A DNA stretch of 64,000 nt from positions 5,146,001 to 5,210,000 of the forward strand of contig NZ_CP073696.1 in assembly GCF_025264645.1 (NCBI RefSeq), in the 5' to 3' direction. The notes under the pieces are model-generated. The model had not been told where the DNA came from, searched no databases, and was given only the letters and a program-made list of their open reading frames with translations. Numbering within the stretch: the stretch's first letter is position 1; the number at the start of each line of letters is the position of its first letter. The translations under genes were made by a program, and so were the position numbers. Positions 28,506 through 37,900 of this stretch are shown one piece after another. This stretch comes from Edaphobacter lichenicola. Its GTDB lineage: Bacteria > Acidobacteriota > Terriglobia > Terriglobales > Acidobacteriaceae.

Positions 28506-29850
28506 GTCGCGCCTCCAACCATGCAGCGATGCCAATACCGGCGCGCTTTCCATCCGCAACTGCGTCCACGACCTCGCGTCCGCCGTTCGTACAATCTCCG
28601 CCGGCAAAGAACTTCGGGCTCGAGGTCTGGCCGGTAGTCCGATCGATCAGAATGCGTCCGCGCTCTAACTGAATCTTAGAGAGCCCCTCACCATACTCGG
28701 TGAGAAAACTCGCATGTGCGGCCTGCCCGATCGAGAGCACGACCAGATCAGCCGCGAGCAGAAACTTCGAACTACTCTCTTCCACAATCGAACCATCCTC
28801 ACTGGACACGAGCCTTATCAGCTCAAGTCCCTCCACCCCCTGTACGCCTCGAATGGCGGTTGGCTGCACATGCCATAAAAACTTCACTCCTTCACTCTTC
28901 GCATGCTCATATTCAAACGTGAACGCTGACATCTGTTCTTGCCCTCGGCGATACACGATGTGCACGTCAGTGGCGCCCAGCCGAACTGCGGCAATCGCTG
29001 CATCGATAGCGGTATTCCCGGCGCCTACGACAACGACACGCGCAGGCACAGTCGTCAACGATCCCGACTTGTAAGCCGCAATCAAATCGAGCGCATTCGT
29101 CACACCTGGAAGCTGCTCTCCAGCGATTCCAAGTTGATGAATTGCGCCAAGTCCGATACCTAAAAAAATCGCATCATGATTGTGTTCGAGCTCAGCCAAT
29201 TTGAGGAAGTCAACTATCGTCTCAAAATTAAAATCAACTCCCAGTTGGGCGAGCATCTCGATTTCACGCAGGCTCTCCACCAGAGGAAGCTTGTACTCAG
29301 CAACTCCGTAAGTATTCAATCCACCCGGCAGCGGTCGCGCGTCATACAGTGTGGCACGAATCCCGCGACGGCGAAGCTCCGCGGCACAGGCAAGCGACGC
29401 TGGCCCTGCCCCGACCAGAGCGACGGACAATCCAGTATCAGCTCCAGGTTCAAACGGTAGCGAAGCTCCGCTCTCGTGTAGTGCATCTACCGCGAACCGT
29501 TGCAACCGTGCGATCTCGATCGGTTGCTTGTTGTAGCGGTGCATCACGCAGGCTCCCTCGCACAACACATCCACCGGGCAAGCGCGTGCGCAGCTACCAC
29601 CAAGAATATTTGCGTCCAGAATGGTCCGCGCAGAGCCGGCGAGATTACCGGTGGTGATCTTCTTGATAAAGCTAGGTACATCAATATGCGTCGGGCACGC
29701 AACGGTGCAAGGTGCGTCAAAGCAATAGAGGCAGCGATTTGCTTCAGTTACCGCAGCTTGCTTATCGAACGGCGGATGCAGATCGCCGAAACGATTTGCC
29801 AGCTCAGAATCAATCGCGATCTGCTGATGAAAGGAAACTCGCTCGCTCAT
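28498..29850 (-). CDS. preT: NAD-dependent dihydropyrimidine dehydrogenase, flavin/Fe-S subunit
   Basis: A 450-residue GltD-like flavoprotein. AVTEANRCLYCFDAPCTVAC and GGSCARACPVDVLCEGACV hold the cysteines of two 4Fe-4S clusters; LSVALVGAGPASLACAAEL is the FAD site, RVVVVGAGNTAIDAAIAAV the NAD(P) site, and KFFAGGDCTNGGREVVDA the C-terminal FAD motif. It takes electrons from NADH and hands them to PreA. The ATG forms a four-base overlap (ATGA) with the stop of the 41-codon frame upstream, a sign of translational coupling. Confidence 0.95.
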   Translation of the reverse strand: MSERVSFHQQIAIDSELANRFGDLHPPFDKQAAVTEANRCLYCFDAPCTVACPTHIDVPSFIKKITTGNLAGSARTILDANILGGSCARACPVDVLCEGACVMHRYNKQPIEIARLQRFAVDALHESGASLPFEPGADTGLSVALVGAGPASLACAAELRRRGIRATLYDARPLPGGLNTYGVAEYKLPLVESLREIEMLAQLGVDFNFETIVDFLKLAELEHNHDAIFLGIGLGAIHQLGIAGEQLPGVTNALDLIAAYKSGSLTTVPARVVVVGAGNTAIDAAIAAVRLGATDVHIVYRRGQEQMSAFTFEYEHAKSEGVKFLWHVQPTAIRGVQGVEGLELIRLVSSEDGSIVEESSSKFLLAADLVVLSIGQAAHASFLTEYGEGLSKIQLERGRILIDRTTGQTSSPKFFAGGDCTNGGREVVDAVADGKRAGIGIAAWLEARHV

Positions 29851-29972
29851 TCGGCTCCAGGCACCTCAGTAATCAAGCAGAGAACAGATTCCCCGCTGCG
29901 AAGCCTCATGACAAAACCGGTCGAGCCGAACGTAGTCCAATCCCAGGGTCCCTGCATCATGAACGGAAACAT
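29847..29972 (-). CDS. 41-residue small protein translationally coupled to preT
   Basis: Reading the minus strand, ATG at 29972 is preceded by AAAGGAG four bases away and opens 41 codons: MFPFMMQGPWDWTTFGSTGF followed by VMRLRSGESVLCLITEVPGA and a final Glu. Its TGA overlaps the preT ATG (ATGA). A strong ribosome site plus stop/start overlap argues that it is translated. I recognise no family. It could be a small subunit, a leader that tunes preT expression, or a chance frame. The remaining 170 bases up to the amidohydrolase gene hold no other gene and may hold a second promoter. Confidence 0.45.
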   Translation of the reverse strand: MFPFMMQGPWDWTTFGSTGFVMRLRSGESVLCLITEVPGAE

Positions 29973-30145
29973 GACTCTCCTTTGCGGCTATACCCTCTTA
30001 CTATTCAGGAGTGACTATTATGCACTATCCAGCAAAACCATTTGGCTAGCTAGTGAAATCTTGATGAGATACTGGATGCCGCTTCACTGTTAAAGAACGC
30101 CAACGAATCCGCGCGTCTCTCTATTAAAAGAATGACTCCTTCTTC

Positions 30146-31384
30146 CTAACTGTTCAGCAAACTCAGTGTCTTCTTTGCAAGTTTGTCGAAAGCCTGTACC
30201 GCCAGTGTTAGATCTGCGACTTTCGTGTCTTCTGCCTTATTGTGACTCAGTCCATTCAACGACTGAACGAACATCATCGCGGTCGGTATACCCGCGCGCG
30301 AAACTTCAGCTGCGTCGTGAAGAGGCCCGGAAGGTAAACTATGAGAAGTGGCAGCCGTCTCTTGTACGGCTTCATTGCAAAGTGCGATCAGTCGTGGATC
30401 AAATGGAACCGGCTCGATGCTCCAGATCTTCGACCAATCGACGGTACAGCCTTCTTCCTTTGCGAAACGCTCGCTCGCCACCCGTGCTTCAGACAACATC
30501 GACGCGAGTATCCCCGCATCGAGATCTCGCATATCGAGCGTCGTCTCGCATCGTCCTACAACCGCTGTCACAATGCCTGGAAAAGTCTTCACGCTTCCCA
30601 TCGTAGCGACGGCATCCGGATATCGCTTCGCAATCGAACGTATCTCCAGCGCGAGCTTAGCCGCTGCAGCCAGTGCATCTCGCCGTACTCTCATCGGCGT
30701 CGATCCAGAGTGCGCCTCCTGCCCATGAAAGGTGATTGCGTGTCGCTCCACGCCCTTCGTCCCAAGCACGACGCCAAGAGGTAAATGCATCGCTTCAAGA
30801 ACTGGCCCCTGCTCAATGTGCAACTCCAGGTAAGCAGCGGCATTTCTCTGCTCCAGTGTTGCCTTCCCGATCTGTTCCATGTCTACGCGACATCGTCGCA
30901 GAGCATCTTCAAGATTGACTCCATCGCGATCGGTACGCCGACGGTCGGCCTCAATGGTATGCGTTCCGGCAAACGCCGAAGAGCCGAAGAGACTCCGTCC
31001 GAAGCGTGCTCCCTCCTCGTCGGCCCAATCGACAAGGCGAACCGTGATCGGCGGCTTGCCTTCGAAATCATGGATGAGACCGCGCAGCACTTCGAAGCCG
31101 GTAAGAAACCCCAGACAGCCGTCCAGCCAGCCGCCATTCGGAACAGAGTCAAGATGACTCCCGAGAATAAGCGCCTTATCCAACTTGCCAGGAAGAGTCG
31201 TCCAGGAGTTTCCCGCCGCATCGTAGTGGTGTTCCACAGGAAGACCGTGCAACTTTCTTTGAAACCATGCTCGCGCCTCGAGCCAAACAGGAGTCCAAGC
31301 GACGCGTTGTGCGCCATTCGCGTCTGCGGTCAAAGCCCGAAGCTCCTCAAGATCGGAGATTACTCTCGTTGGATCTGCCGCCAC
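30146..31384 (-). CDS. M20 family amidohydrolase (N-carbamoyl-beta-alanine / N-carbamoyl-amino-acid / allantoate hydrolase)
   Basis: A 412-residue binuclear metal amidase. Metal ligands: GSHLDSVPNGGWLDGCLG (His, bridging Asp), VDWADEEGARFGRS (Glu), LELHIEQGPVLE (His), and near the end GLSHNKAED (His). SGPLHDAAEVSRAGIPTAM is the family's substrate-carboxylate region. In this operon the expected reaction is N-carbamoyl-beta-alanine to beta-alanine, CO2 and ammonia (beta-ureidopropionase role). L-carbamoylase and allantoate amidohydrolase share the same motifs, so the exact substrate rests on context. It is the first gene of the minus-strand cluster, 295 bases before preT, and is divergent from the phosphodiesterase gene. 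Confidence 0.92.
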   Translation of the reverse strand: MAADPTRVISDLEELRALTADANGAQRVAWTPVWLEARAWFQRKLHGLPVEHHYDAAGNSWTTLPGKLDKALILGSHLDSVPNGGWLDGCLGFLTGFEVLRGLIHDFEGKPPITVRLVDWADEEGARFGRSLFGSSAFAGTHTIEADRRRTDRDGVNLEDALRRCRVDMEQIGKATLEQRNAAAYLELHIEQGPVLEAMHLPLGVVLGTKGVERHAITFHGQEAHSGSTPMRVRRDALAAAAKLALEIRSIAKRYPDAVATMGSVKTFPGIVTAVVGRCETTLDMRDLDAGILASMLSEARVASERFAKEEGCTVDWSKIWSIEPVPFDPRLIALCNEAVQETAATSHSLPSGPLHDAAEVSRAGIPTAMMFVQSLNGLSHNKAEDTKVADLTLAVQAFDKLAKKTLSLLNS

Positions 31385-31587
31385 ATTTCCTCCTGATGAC
31401 CATAGGTTACTCCATCAAATCATCTCCGACCGCAAGTTGGATTGCGACACTCGCGGCTGTTAGCACATCGCACAAACATTCAATGCTTGCGCCAAATGAT
31501 AGAAAATAGAATAGCTGTATGACTGAGCCTGTTTCCACTCGTCTCATTGTTGAAGCTCGCCAGGCAAGCAAATCAAGGAGCATCATT

Positions 31588-32871
31588 TTGGTCGCCCGAC
31601 ATCTACTCCTTATAGCGTGTCTCTCAACCGGAACACTGTCTCCGATCGGTGTAGCCGCTCAGGCTCTTCCTCCCGACACTTCCGAAAGAGGAAAGATCGT
31701 CGAAGTTGATGGCACTCCCAACTCACCGCGACAGCAAAAAAAACACTACGTTGTTCTGGTGTCCCTGGACGGGTTCCGCTATGACTATCCAAAGGAATGG
31801 GGCGCGCCAAACATCAAAGAACTGGCGCGCACCGGGGCCACCGCACCCGACGGCATGTTGCCCTCCTATCCGTCCATTACATTTCCCAATCACGTCACTC
31901 TGGTCACTGGCCTCTACCCGGAGCATCACGGAATTGTGAGCAACATCTTCTACGATCCGGAGCGTCGTGCACTCTATTCCTACACGAGCCCTCTGACAAA
32001 CTCGGACGGAAGCTGGTACAAAGGCACGCCGCTATGGTCATTAGCCGAACAGCAGCAAATGCGTGCCGCTTCATTCTTCTGGCCCGGCTCTGAGGCGATG
32101 ATCGCTGGCGAACGGCCCGACGAATATGTCCACTTCGACGATAAGTTCGACGACGACAAACGCATCGATCAGGTCATAGCGTGGCTTAAACTTCCACCTG
32201 CGAAGCGCCCTCATTTCATAACACTCTACTATAGCAATACCGATCATGCAGGCCACATCTCCGGCCCAGACTCCACCGAAGAACGAGATCAGGTGCATCA
32301 TGTCGACGCTCTTATTGGCGAGCTAAAGCGCAGCCTTGATGCGACTCACTTGCCCATCGATCTCATCGTTCTCGCCGATCATGGAATGGTAAAGGTCGAA
32401 GGCGACTGGATCACGCTCGATAAATACGCCGACCTGACGCACTTCAAAACCGACGGTATGCTTCTGTATGCAGACACCGAAGGAGACGCAGAAAAAGCGT
32501 ATGAGAGCTTTCGCGCTCACCCGGATCCGCGGTTCACGGCCTATCGTCGCTCCGAAGTGCCGCCGTATCTACACTTCAACGAAAACCCACGCGAGGGCGA
32601 TCCTGTGATCGTTCCGAACGGTCCATACATCTTCCGTGCACACGAAACAACACGCAAGCCGCCAGTTGGCGAACACGGCTACGATGTAACGCGCATGCCT
32701 GAGATGAAGGCCATCTTTGTCGCTAACGGTCCCGACATTCGACCCGGAACGAAGCTTCCAAGCTTTCCCAATGTGGATGTCTACGACTTCATTGCCAAAC
32801 TACTCGGCCTCAAACCTGCACCGAACGACGGCGAATTGAAACCGTTACGTCCTGCTCTAAAACATCGGTGA
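31588..32871 (+). CDS. Alkaline-phosphatase-superfamily phosphodiesterase (NPP type), secreted
   Basis: 427 residues from TTG 31588, which has AAGGAG seven bases upstream and places a signal peptide (MVARHLLLIACLSTGTLSPI) at the N-terminus; an ATG at 31519 adds 23 residues but has no ribosome site. Zinc ligands and nucleophile match ectonucleotide pyrophosphatase/phosphodiesterases: VLVSLDGFRYDY (D61), SITFPNHVTLVTGLYPEHHG (T98 nucleophile), YYSNTDHAGH, LADHGMVK and GEHGYD. It should hydrolyse phosphodiester or nucleotide bonds in the periplasm. The stop codon lies inside the hairpin that separates it from cbtA. Confidence 0.9.
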   Translation: MVARHLLLIACLSTGTLSPIGVAAQALPPDTSERGKIVEVDGTPNSPRQQKKHYVVLVSLDGFRYDYPKEWGAPNIKELARTGATAPDGMLPSYPSITFPNHVTLVTGLYPEHHGIVSNIFYDPERRALYSYTSPLTNSDGSWYKGTPLWSLAEQQQMRAASFFWPGSEAMIAGERPDEYVHFDDKFDDDKRIDQVIAWLKLPPAKRPHFITLYYSNTDHAGHISGPDSTEERDQVHHVDALIGELKRSLDATHLPIDLIVLADHGMVKVEGDWITLDKYADLTHFKTDGMLLYADTEGDAEKAYESFRAHPDPRFTAYRRSEVPPYLHFNENPREGDPVIVPNGPYIFRAHETTRKPPVGEHGYDVTRMPEMKAIFVANGPDIRPGTKLPSFPNVDVYDFIAKLLGLKPAPNDGELKPLRPALKHR

Positions 32872-32883
32872 CACCGCTGTTTT
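32859..32883. terminator. Bidirectional terminator between phosphodiesterase gene and cbtA
   Basis: A 25-base near-perfect palindrome: AAAACA at the left and TGTTTT at the right enclose CGGT-GAC-ACCG, with one T/C mismatch pair. It covers the stop codon of the phosphodiesterase gene and has A/T runs on both sides, as expected for a terminator serving two convergent genes. Confidence 0.6.
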
Positions 32884-32897
32884 AGCCGCTCTAGCAA

Positions 32898-33701
32898 CTA
32901 CGGTCGTCCAGCATGGGACAAGCGTGTGTCACGCTCCGTCAGCCATCCGAAGAGAAGCCCAACCGCTGTCCACAGAACTGCCTGAAGCTCAAGAGCGGCC
33001 ACGCGAAAGCGCCACAAGAGATTCGCCGGAAACCCGGCAGGAATCTCGTCGATCTCCGGGAGAAAGTGCGAAACAACGCAAATGACGACGATAAATAGGC
33101 CGCCACTCAGCAAAAACCCATTCCACGTTCCATAGAGCGGGCTGATGCGCCCCCTTACTTGAATAGCCAGCACCATCGCCGCAATCGAAAATGCAATCAG
33201 CAGAAAAAACGCAGCGGTACGAACACCGATCGTCTCAGGATTACCGACCGCAGGCGGGTTTGCCGGATATTTAAGATTAGGAACCAGCACAATCGTGACG
33301 AAGGAAATGGCTGCCAGCAACGCCGAGAGCGCTCGCGGGCTCAGATCGCCGATGCGACCATAGGCAAGGGCGAAGACGAGTCCAAAGATCCCACCGATCG
33401 CCGCCCCATAGACCAGGACTCCAGTTAGCAGACCAAGGCCACGCTGCACCGTGCGGCTGACCATCTCAGGTTCAGGGGCCTCTCCTTTGGCTTTATCCAC
33501 GCTGCTCTCGAAGGCGATGGCTCTTTCAACCTGAGGTTCCCCAATCCATCGAGCAAACGCAAAGACAAGCAGGCCAGCAACGATGCCGACCAGCATCCCT
33601 CGTAGAAGCAGTGTTCGAGCAGTCAACGTAGTCGACTTAGTGGCAGGGGAAGCCGAGGAGATGGCGTCCGTCATGAACGAATTCATGAACAGCCCGGCCA
33701 T
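32898..33701 (-). CDS. cbtA: Cobalt transporter subunit CbtA
   Basis: A 267-residue membrane protein with about six helices. The first, LLLRGMLVGIVAGLLVFAFARWIGEPQVERAIAFES in the family pattern, is the CbtA hallmark, and SRTVQRGLGLLTGVLVYGAA, the LSPRALSALLAAISFV helix and PNLKYPANPPAVG follow the family closely. CbtA with CbtB is a predicted cobalt importer found under cobalamin riboswitches. The open frame overlaps cbtB by 65 bases; an internal ATG (33674 or 33686) may be the real start, still overlapping. It ends 15 bases from the bidirectional terminator. Confidence 0.92.
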   Translation of the reverse strand: MAGLFMNSFMTDAISSASPATKSTTLTARTLLLRGMLVGIVAGLLVFAFARWIGEPQVERAIAFESSVDKAKGEAPEPEMVSRTVQRGLGLLTGVLVYGAAIGGIFGLVFALAYGRIGDLSPRALSALLAAISFVTIVLVPNLKYPANPPAVGNPETIGVRTAAFFLLIAFSIAAMVLAIQVRGRISPLYGTWNGFLLSGGLFIVVICVVSHFLPEIDEIPAGFPANLLWRFRVAALELQAVLWTAVGLLFGWLTERDTRLSHAGRP

Positions 33702-33855
33702 GCATCAGCGAAGTGGCACCCTGTTCGGCACCGACGAAGTAGATCGCCAACAGCATCACAAGGCCGCCGAAGACTGCCCACGGCAGAAGCTCCCCGAGCG
33801 GAATAACAGGAAGCGAAACAGGTTGCGATATGGAACCGACAGCGGACTGTGCCAT
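33637..33855 (-). CDS. cbtB: Cobalt transporter subunit CbtB
   Basis: A 72-residue protein with one membrane helix (LLPWAVFGGLVMLLAIYFVG) and a histidine-rich tail, MHGRAVHEFVHDGRHLLGFP ending Cys-His, the typical CbtB metal-binding end. ATG 33855 has AGGAG eight bases upstream (33863-33867). That ribosome site lies at the end of the cobalamin riboswitch and can be hidden by it. First gene of the cbtBA operon. Confidence 0.93.
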   Translation of the reverse strand: MAQSAVGSISQPVSLPVIPLGELLPWAVFGGLVMLLAIYFVGAEQGATSLMHGRAVHEFVHDGRHLLGFPCH

Positions 33856-33869
33856 GTTGAAATCTCCTG

Positions 33870-34012
33870 GGATCGTGCGTCCCGACTACGTGCTCGCCTG
33901 ATATGCGAAATGAGGTCTGACTTTCGACCCTGCTGAGTCGATCACAGTGGCGCGACCGTACCGGACTTGCACCGGCTTCTTCACTCCGCCTTCACAGGCT
34001 ACTCTAACCCTA
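33870..34012 (-). promoter_or_regulatory. Cobalamin riboswitch upstream of cbtBA
   Basis: Read on the minus strand, the leader has GCCGGTGCAAGTCCGGTACG then GTCGCGCCACTGTGATC (about 33977 to 33940), a near-consensus B12 box, followed by AGTCAGACC near 33920-33913. A later hairpin (GGGA-TCCC, about 33884-33870) ends in the cbtB ribosome site AGGAG, so adenosylcobalamin binding probably blocks translation. The 5' part (GTAGCCTGTGAAGGCGG) is shorter than in many class-I members. The repression of cobalt uptake by B12 is the known logic for cbt genes. Confidence 0.9.
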
Positions 34013-34069
34013 TGTCTCGCTATCATCACTGTCAAGAGAGCGGCTGCAAGGAGATGTAATTCTTATGTC

Positions 34070-34657
34070 ATGCAACCGAGAGAACAGGACAGCGTGACAA
34101 CACGATTAACCCTCATCAGTCATGCAGCCACACCAGCCCAGCGACGCGCGGCCTTTCCATTGGACGAGCCACTCGAACAGCAGCAGATCTCCAAGATCGC
34201 CTTACTCGGCTGGACGGCTCCCAAGGCAAATAAGATCCTGTCTGCTCCCGAGCTTCGAACGCAACAGACGGCTCTGGCACTAGGACTGACGGCGTCAGTC
34301 GCCATCGAACTCCGGGATTGCGACTACGGAGATTGGCAGGGCCATGAACTCTGCAGTCTCCAAGCGCAAGACCCCGAAGGCGTTGCGGCATGGCTGGCGG
34401 ATCCTGCCGCAGCTCCGCACGGTGGCGAATCCATCGCGAATCTAATCGACCGCGTGGGCTGCTGGCTTGACCAGCTAAAAGAGGATGGTCATACGATCGC
34501 CATTACCCATCCCGCCGTAATTCGCGGAGCAGTCGTTCATGTTTTGAACGCGCCCCTCCATTCCTTTTGGCGTGTCGATATTGCACCGCTCACTTTGACC
34601 GATCTTCGATTCAACGGACGAGTCTGGACACTGCGTTCGTGCGCGTCTCCCTTGTGA
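34070..34657 (+). CDS. Histidine phosphatase superfamily protein with altered RHG motif
   Basis: About 195 residues from ATG 34070; GTG 34094 behind AGGAC is an equally likely start (MTTRLTLISHAATPAQ). A longer frame back to 33947 overlaps the opposite-strand riboswitch and is rejected. The core fits phosphoglycerate-mutase-like phosphatases: LISHAATPAQR in place of the usual RHGET with the His kept but Arg replaced by Ser, SAPELRTQQTALALG (second Arg), DCDYGDWQGHE, PHGGESIANLIDRV and AITHPAVIRGAV (second His). Lying between two cobalamin riboswitches, it could be an alpha-ribazole phosphatase-like enzyme or another phosphatase of corrinoid metabolism; that is inference. Confidence 0.82.
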   Translation: MQPREQDSVTTRLTLISHAATPAQRRAAFPLDEPLEQQQISKIALLGWTAPKANKILSAPELRTQQTALALGLTASVAIELRDCDYGDWQGHELCSLQAQDPEGVAAWLADPAAAPHGGESIANLIDRVGCWLDQLKEDGHTIAITHPAVIRGAVVHVLNAPLHSFWRVDIAPLTLTDLRFNGRVWTLRSCASPL

Positions 34658-34686
34658 AGGGATTGACGCTATTGAAATCTGTCATG

Positions 34687-34695
34687 TGCTATGTT
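34687..34695 (+). promoter_or_regulatory. Extended -10 promoter for riboswitch and TonB receptor
   Basis: TGCTATGTT (34687-34695) is a TGn-extended -10 box placed 15 bases before the first riboswitch stem. A TTGACG at 34663-34668 lies upstream but with a 21-base spacer, so the extended -10 would have to compensate. Confidence 0.4.
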
Positions 34696-34710
34696 CGTTA
34701 ACAAAGTTCT

Positions 34711-34880
34711 TGGGTGCCCGCGAGGGCATAAAAGGGAAGCCGGTGTAAGTCCGGCATGGTCCCGCCACTGTAATCAGGAAAAAACTCTTCACTCGCCACT
34801 CGGTTGTGTATCGGGGAAGGCGAAGAGTCAGAAGCCGCTTCCATAGTAGCTTCGCCCGTAAATCAGGAGACCTACCCAGG
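34711..34880 (+). promoter_or_regulatory. Cobalamin riboswitch upstream of TonB receptor
   Basis: The leader follows the class-I cobalamin aptamer in order: TGGGTGCCCGCGAGGGCAT (P1/P3 start), AAAAGGGAAGCCGGTGTAAG then TCCGGCATGGTCCCGCCACT GTAATC (34738-34776, the B12 box), a variable arm with CTCTTCAC paired to GGCGAAGAG, GTCAGAAGCCG (34827-34837), and GGAGACCTACCC (34866-34877) closing P1. It is followed by 95 bases of leader before the receptor start, enough for an expression platform. Presence of B12 should lower receptor expression. Confidence 0.95.
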
Positions 34881-34972
34881 ATGAGTTCGTGATTCTACTC
34901 CGCGTGGAAACGGGGGCGATCGCTCATTCTTCCTGAGCTTTGTGCCTCGTCGCCACTCAATCTGAGGCGCAA

Positions 34973-37900
34973 GTGTATCTCCCGAAGTTCATCTCGACTG
35001 CCGTCAGAGTAGTCTTATCAACTCTGGTCATCGCATCTTTGTTCCTGGCAGCATCTCCGTCGCGTGCAGCGACTGGCGGCAGCATCTCTGGAGCGGTCAC
35101 AGACAAAAGCGGCGCTGTCGTCGCAGGCGCAAGCCTCAAGCTGGTCAACACCGCCCAGCAGACGGCCTATCAAGCGGTGTCCGACAAGCAAGGCCTGTAT
35201 GTATTCCCAAATCTTCCTGTCGGCCACTACGATCTCACCATCATCGCCTCCGGCTTCAGTTCCCAACGAAAGACCAATCTCACCGTAGACACCGACTCCG
35301 CCATCCGCGTGGATGCAGTCCTCGAGATCGGAGAGCGATCCGACACCGTCACAGTAAGCAGTGAGCCAGGCGCACAAGTCGAGACTGCGGCCACTCACCT
35401 CGGCGAGGTCGTCTCTGCCGGACAGATGACAGCCCTCCCCCTCAACGGTCGCAGCTACACTGACCTCCTCGCCATCCAACCCGGCGTCGCCCCCATCTCG
35501 ACCCTCCTCCCCAGCTCCGTCATCATGGCCGGCGTCACCGGCGGCATCGACCCCTCCGGCGACGCCAACCCCGGCAACCTCTCCATCAACGGCCAGCGCG
35601 AGTCCTCTAACGGCTTCATCGTCAACGGAATCGATGTGCAGGAACACATGAACGGCGGCACCTCCATCATTCCGAACCTCGACTCCATCGAAGAGTTTCG
35701 CGTCCTCACCACAAACTTCGACCCCGAGTACGGCAACTACAACGGCGGTATCATCACCGTCGTCAGCAAATCAGGCACCGGCCAGTTCCACGGCAACGCC
35801 TTCGAGTTCTTCCGCAACACCAACCTCGACGCCAAAGGTTACTTCGATCAAACTCGCGCCGCCTTCAACCAGAACCAGTTCGGTGGCACCATCGGCGGCC
35901 CCATCAAGCGGAACAAGATCTTCTTCTTCACCGACTACCAGGGCACACGAACCACCCAAGGCGTCTCCACCGGCAACATCTCCGTCCCCACCACCGCGCA
36001 GCGCAGCGGAAACTTCGACGACCTCACCGGCTCAGTGAGCGGCCCATATCTCGCATCGCTGCTAACCCAGTCACTCGGCCGCACGATTACCCAGGGAGAG
36101 CCCTACACCAGCGTCTTCCCCAACGGCAACATCCCGCAATCTGCCTGGTCTACACCAGGAAAAAATCTCCTCCACTACATCCCCGCTCCGAACGTCGGCA
36201 CAAATCAATTTTCGACATCCGCCTTCTCGCAAACCGTCCGCGACGACAAGGGTTCTATCCGCATCGACGGCAACAGCCGCCTCGGCCAACTCTCTGCCTA
36301 CTACTTCATCGACGACTACAACCTGGACAATCCCTACCCCGGCTCCGTTGCCGGCGCCAGCATCCCCGGCTTCGATGCCCTCTATATCGGTCGAGCGCAA
36401 CTCTTTTCCGTTGGCGACACAAAGATCATCGGTGCGAACACCGTCAACGAACTCCACTTTGGCTACCTTCGCAACGCCAACATCATCGGACAGCCGAAGG
36501 GAGGCCTTGGCGTTAGCCTGGCCTCGCAAGGCTTCACCGATCCAGCCAACGGAGGCATCTTCGTCCAAGCCCCCCAGTTCGAAGGCGTCGAGAACATTAC
36601 CTTTCCCACCTTCGTCATGGGCGTACCCATCACCAACGAAACCCAGATCAACAACACGTTCTACCTCAGCGATGGCCTCTCCCGTTCCATCGGCTCGCAA
36701 ACCCTCAAGTTCGGCGGTCAATTTCACATTGACGAGGTCAACGAGCACCCCAACGCTACCTTCAACGGCACCTTCAACATCAATGGAACCGAAACCGGCG
36801 ACCCCTACGCTGACTTCCTCATCGGCACGCCCAGCAACTTCACACAGTCCTCCGGCCAGCCGTTCTACCTTCGCAACCGCTACCTAGGTCTCTACGCCCA
36901 GGACAGCTGGCGCGCACGCAGCGATCTCACCATCAACGCTGGCCTGCGCTGGGACGTCATTGAACCCTGGTCCGAAAAGTATCATCAGCTCCAGACCTAC
37001 ATCGCCGGAGAACAGTCGACGCTCTACCCTGGAGCTCCAGAAGGTTTTGTCGTCGCTGGAGATCCAGGCGTCCCCAGCACCATCGCTCCCACCAGCTACA
37101 AAAACTTCGCGCCGCGCATCGGCTTCGCCTACTCACCGAAGTTCGATCAAGGATTCCTGAGCAAGGTCTTCGGATCCGGCGGCCAGTCCAGCATCCGAGC
37201 CAGCTACGGTATCTTCTACACCGCCTTCCCCGGCCTCGCCGCGGGCATCATGTACTCCGTTCCTCCCTTCGGCTTCAACTATCTCAGCCCCGGGCGGCCG
37301 TTGTTCGCATCGCCCTTCATCACCGCTGCCACCGGCGTCAATAACGGCCAGCGCTTTCCCTTTCCCTTCCCACCGCACAACGTCTCCGTCTCCAATCCCG
37401 ATACTTCGGTCAACTGGGCCAACTTCACTCCCATCGCCGCCGACCCGTTCTTCTACTACCGCAACCGCGTGCCTTACATCAACGACTACATGTTCTCGAT
37501 CCAGCGGCAGATCACTGGCCACACCCTGTTGACCGTAAGCTACGTCGGCAATCAGGGCCACCACATCCTCGCCCTCGTCTCCGCGAACCCAGGCGATCCC
37601 GCGCTATGCCTTAGCCTCCCCGGCTGCGGTCCCTTTGGCGAAGACTCCACCTACACCAACAGCGCCGGACAAACAGTGCAGGGAACTCGTGTCGGCCAGG
37701 GCCCCAACTACGGTGAAAACACCGCCGACAAATCCATCGCCAACTCAAACTACAACGCCCTCGAAACCACACTGCGCTACACCCATAATCGCTCGCAGTT
37801 TCTCCTCAGCTACACCTACGCGAAGTCGATCGATCAAGGCTCCAGCCTCGGCGAACAACTGAACATCATCGATCCCCGCCAAAGCCGCACCATCTCCGCG

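Noticed and set aside
28506..28607. Upstream extension of preA
   Set aside because: It lies inside preT and adds 34 residues with no similarity to PreA.
33947..34069. In-frame extension of the histidine phosphatase
   Set aside because: It lies in the opposite-strand cobalamin riboswitch and matches nothing in the family.
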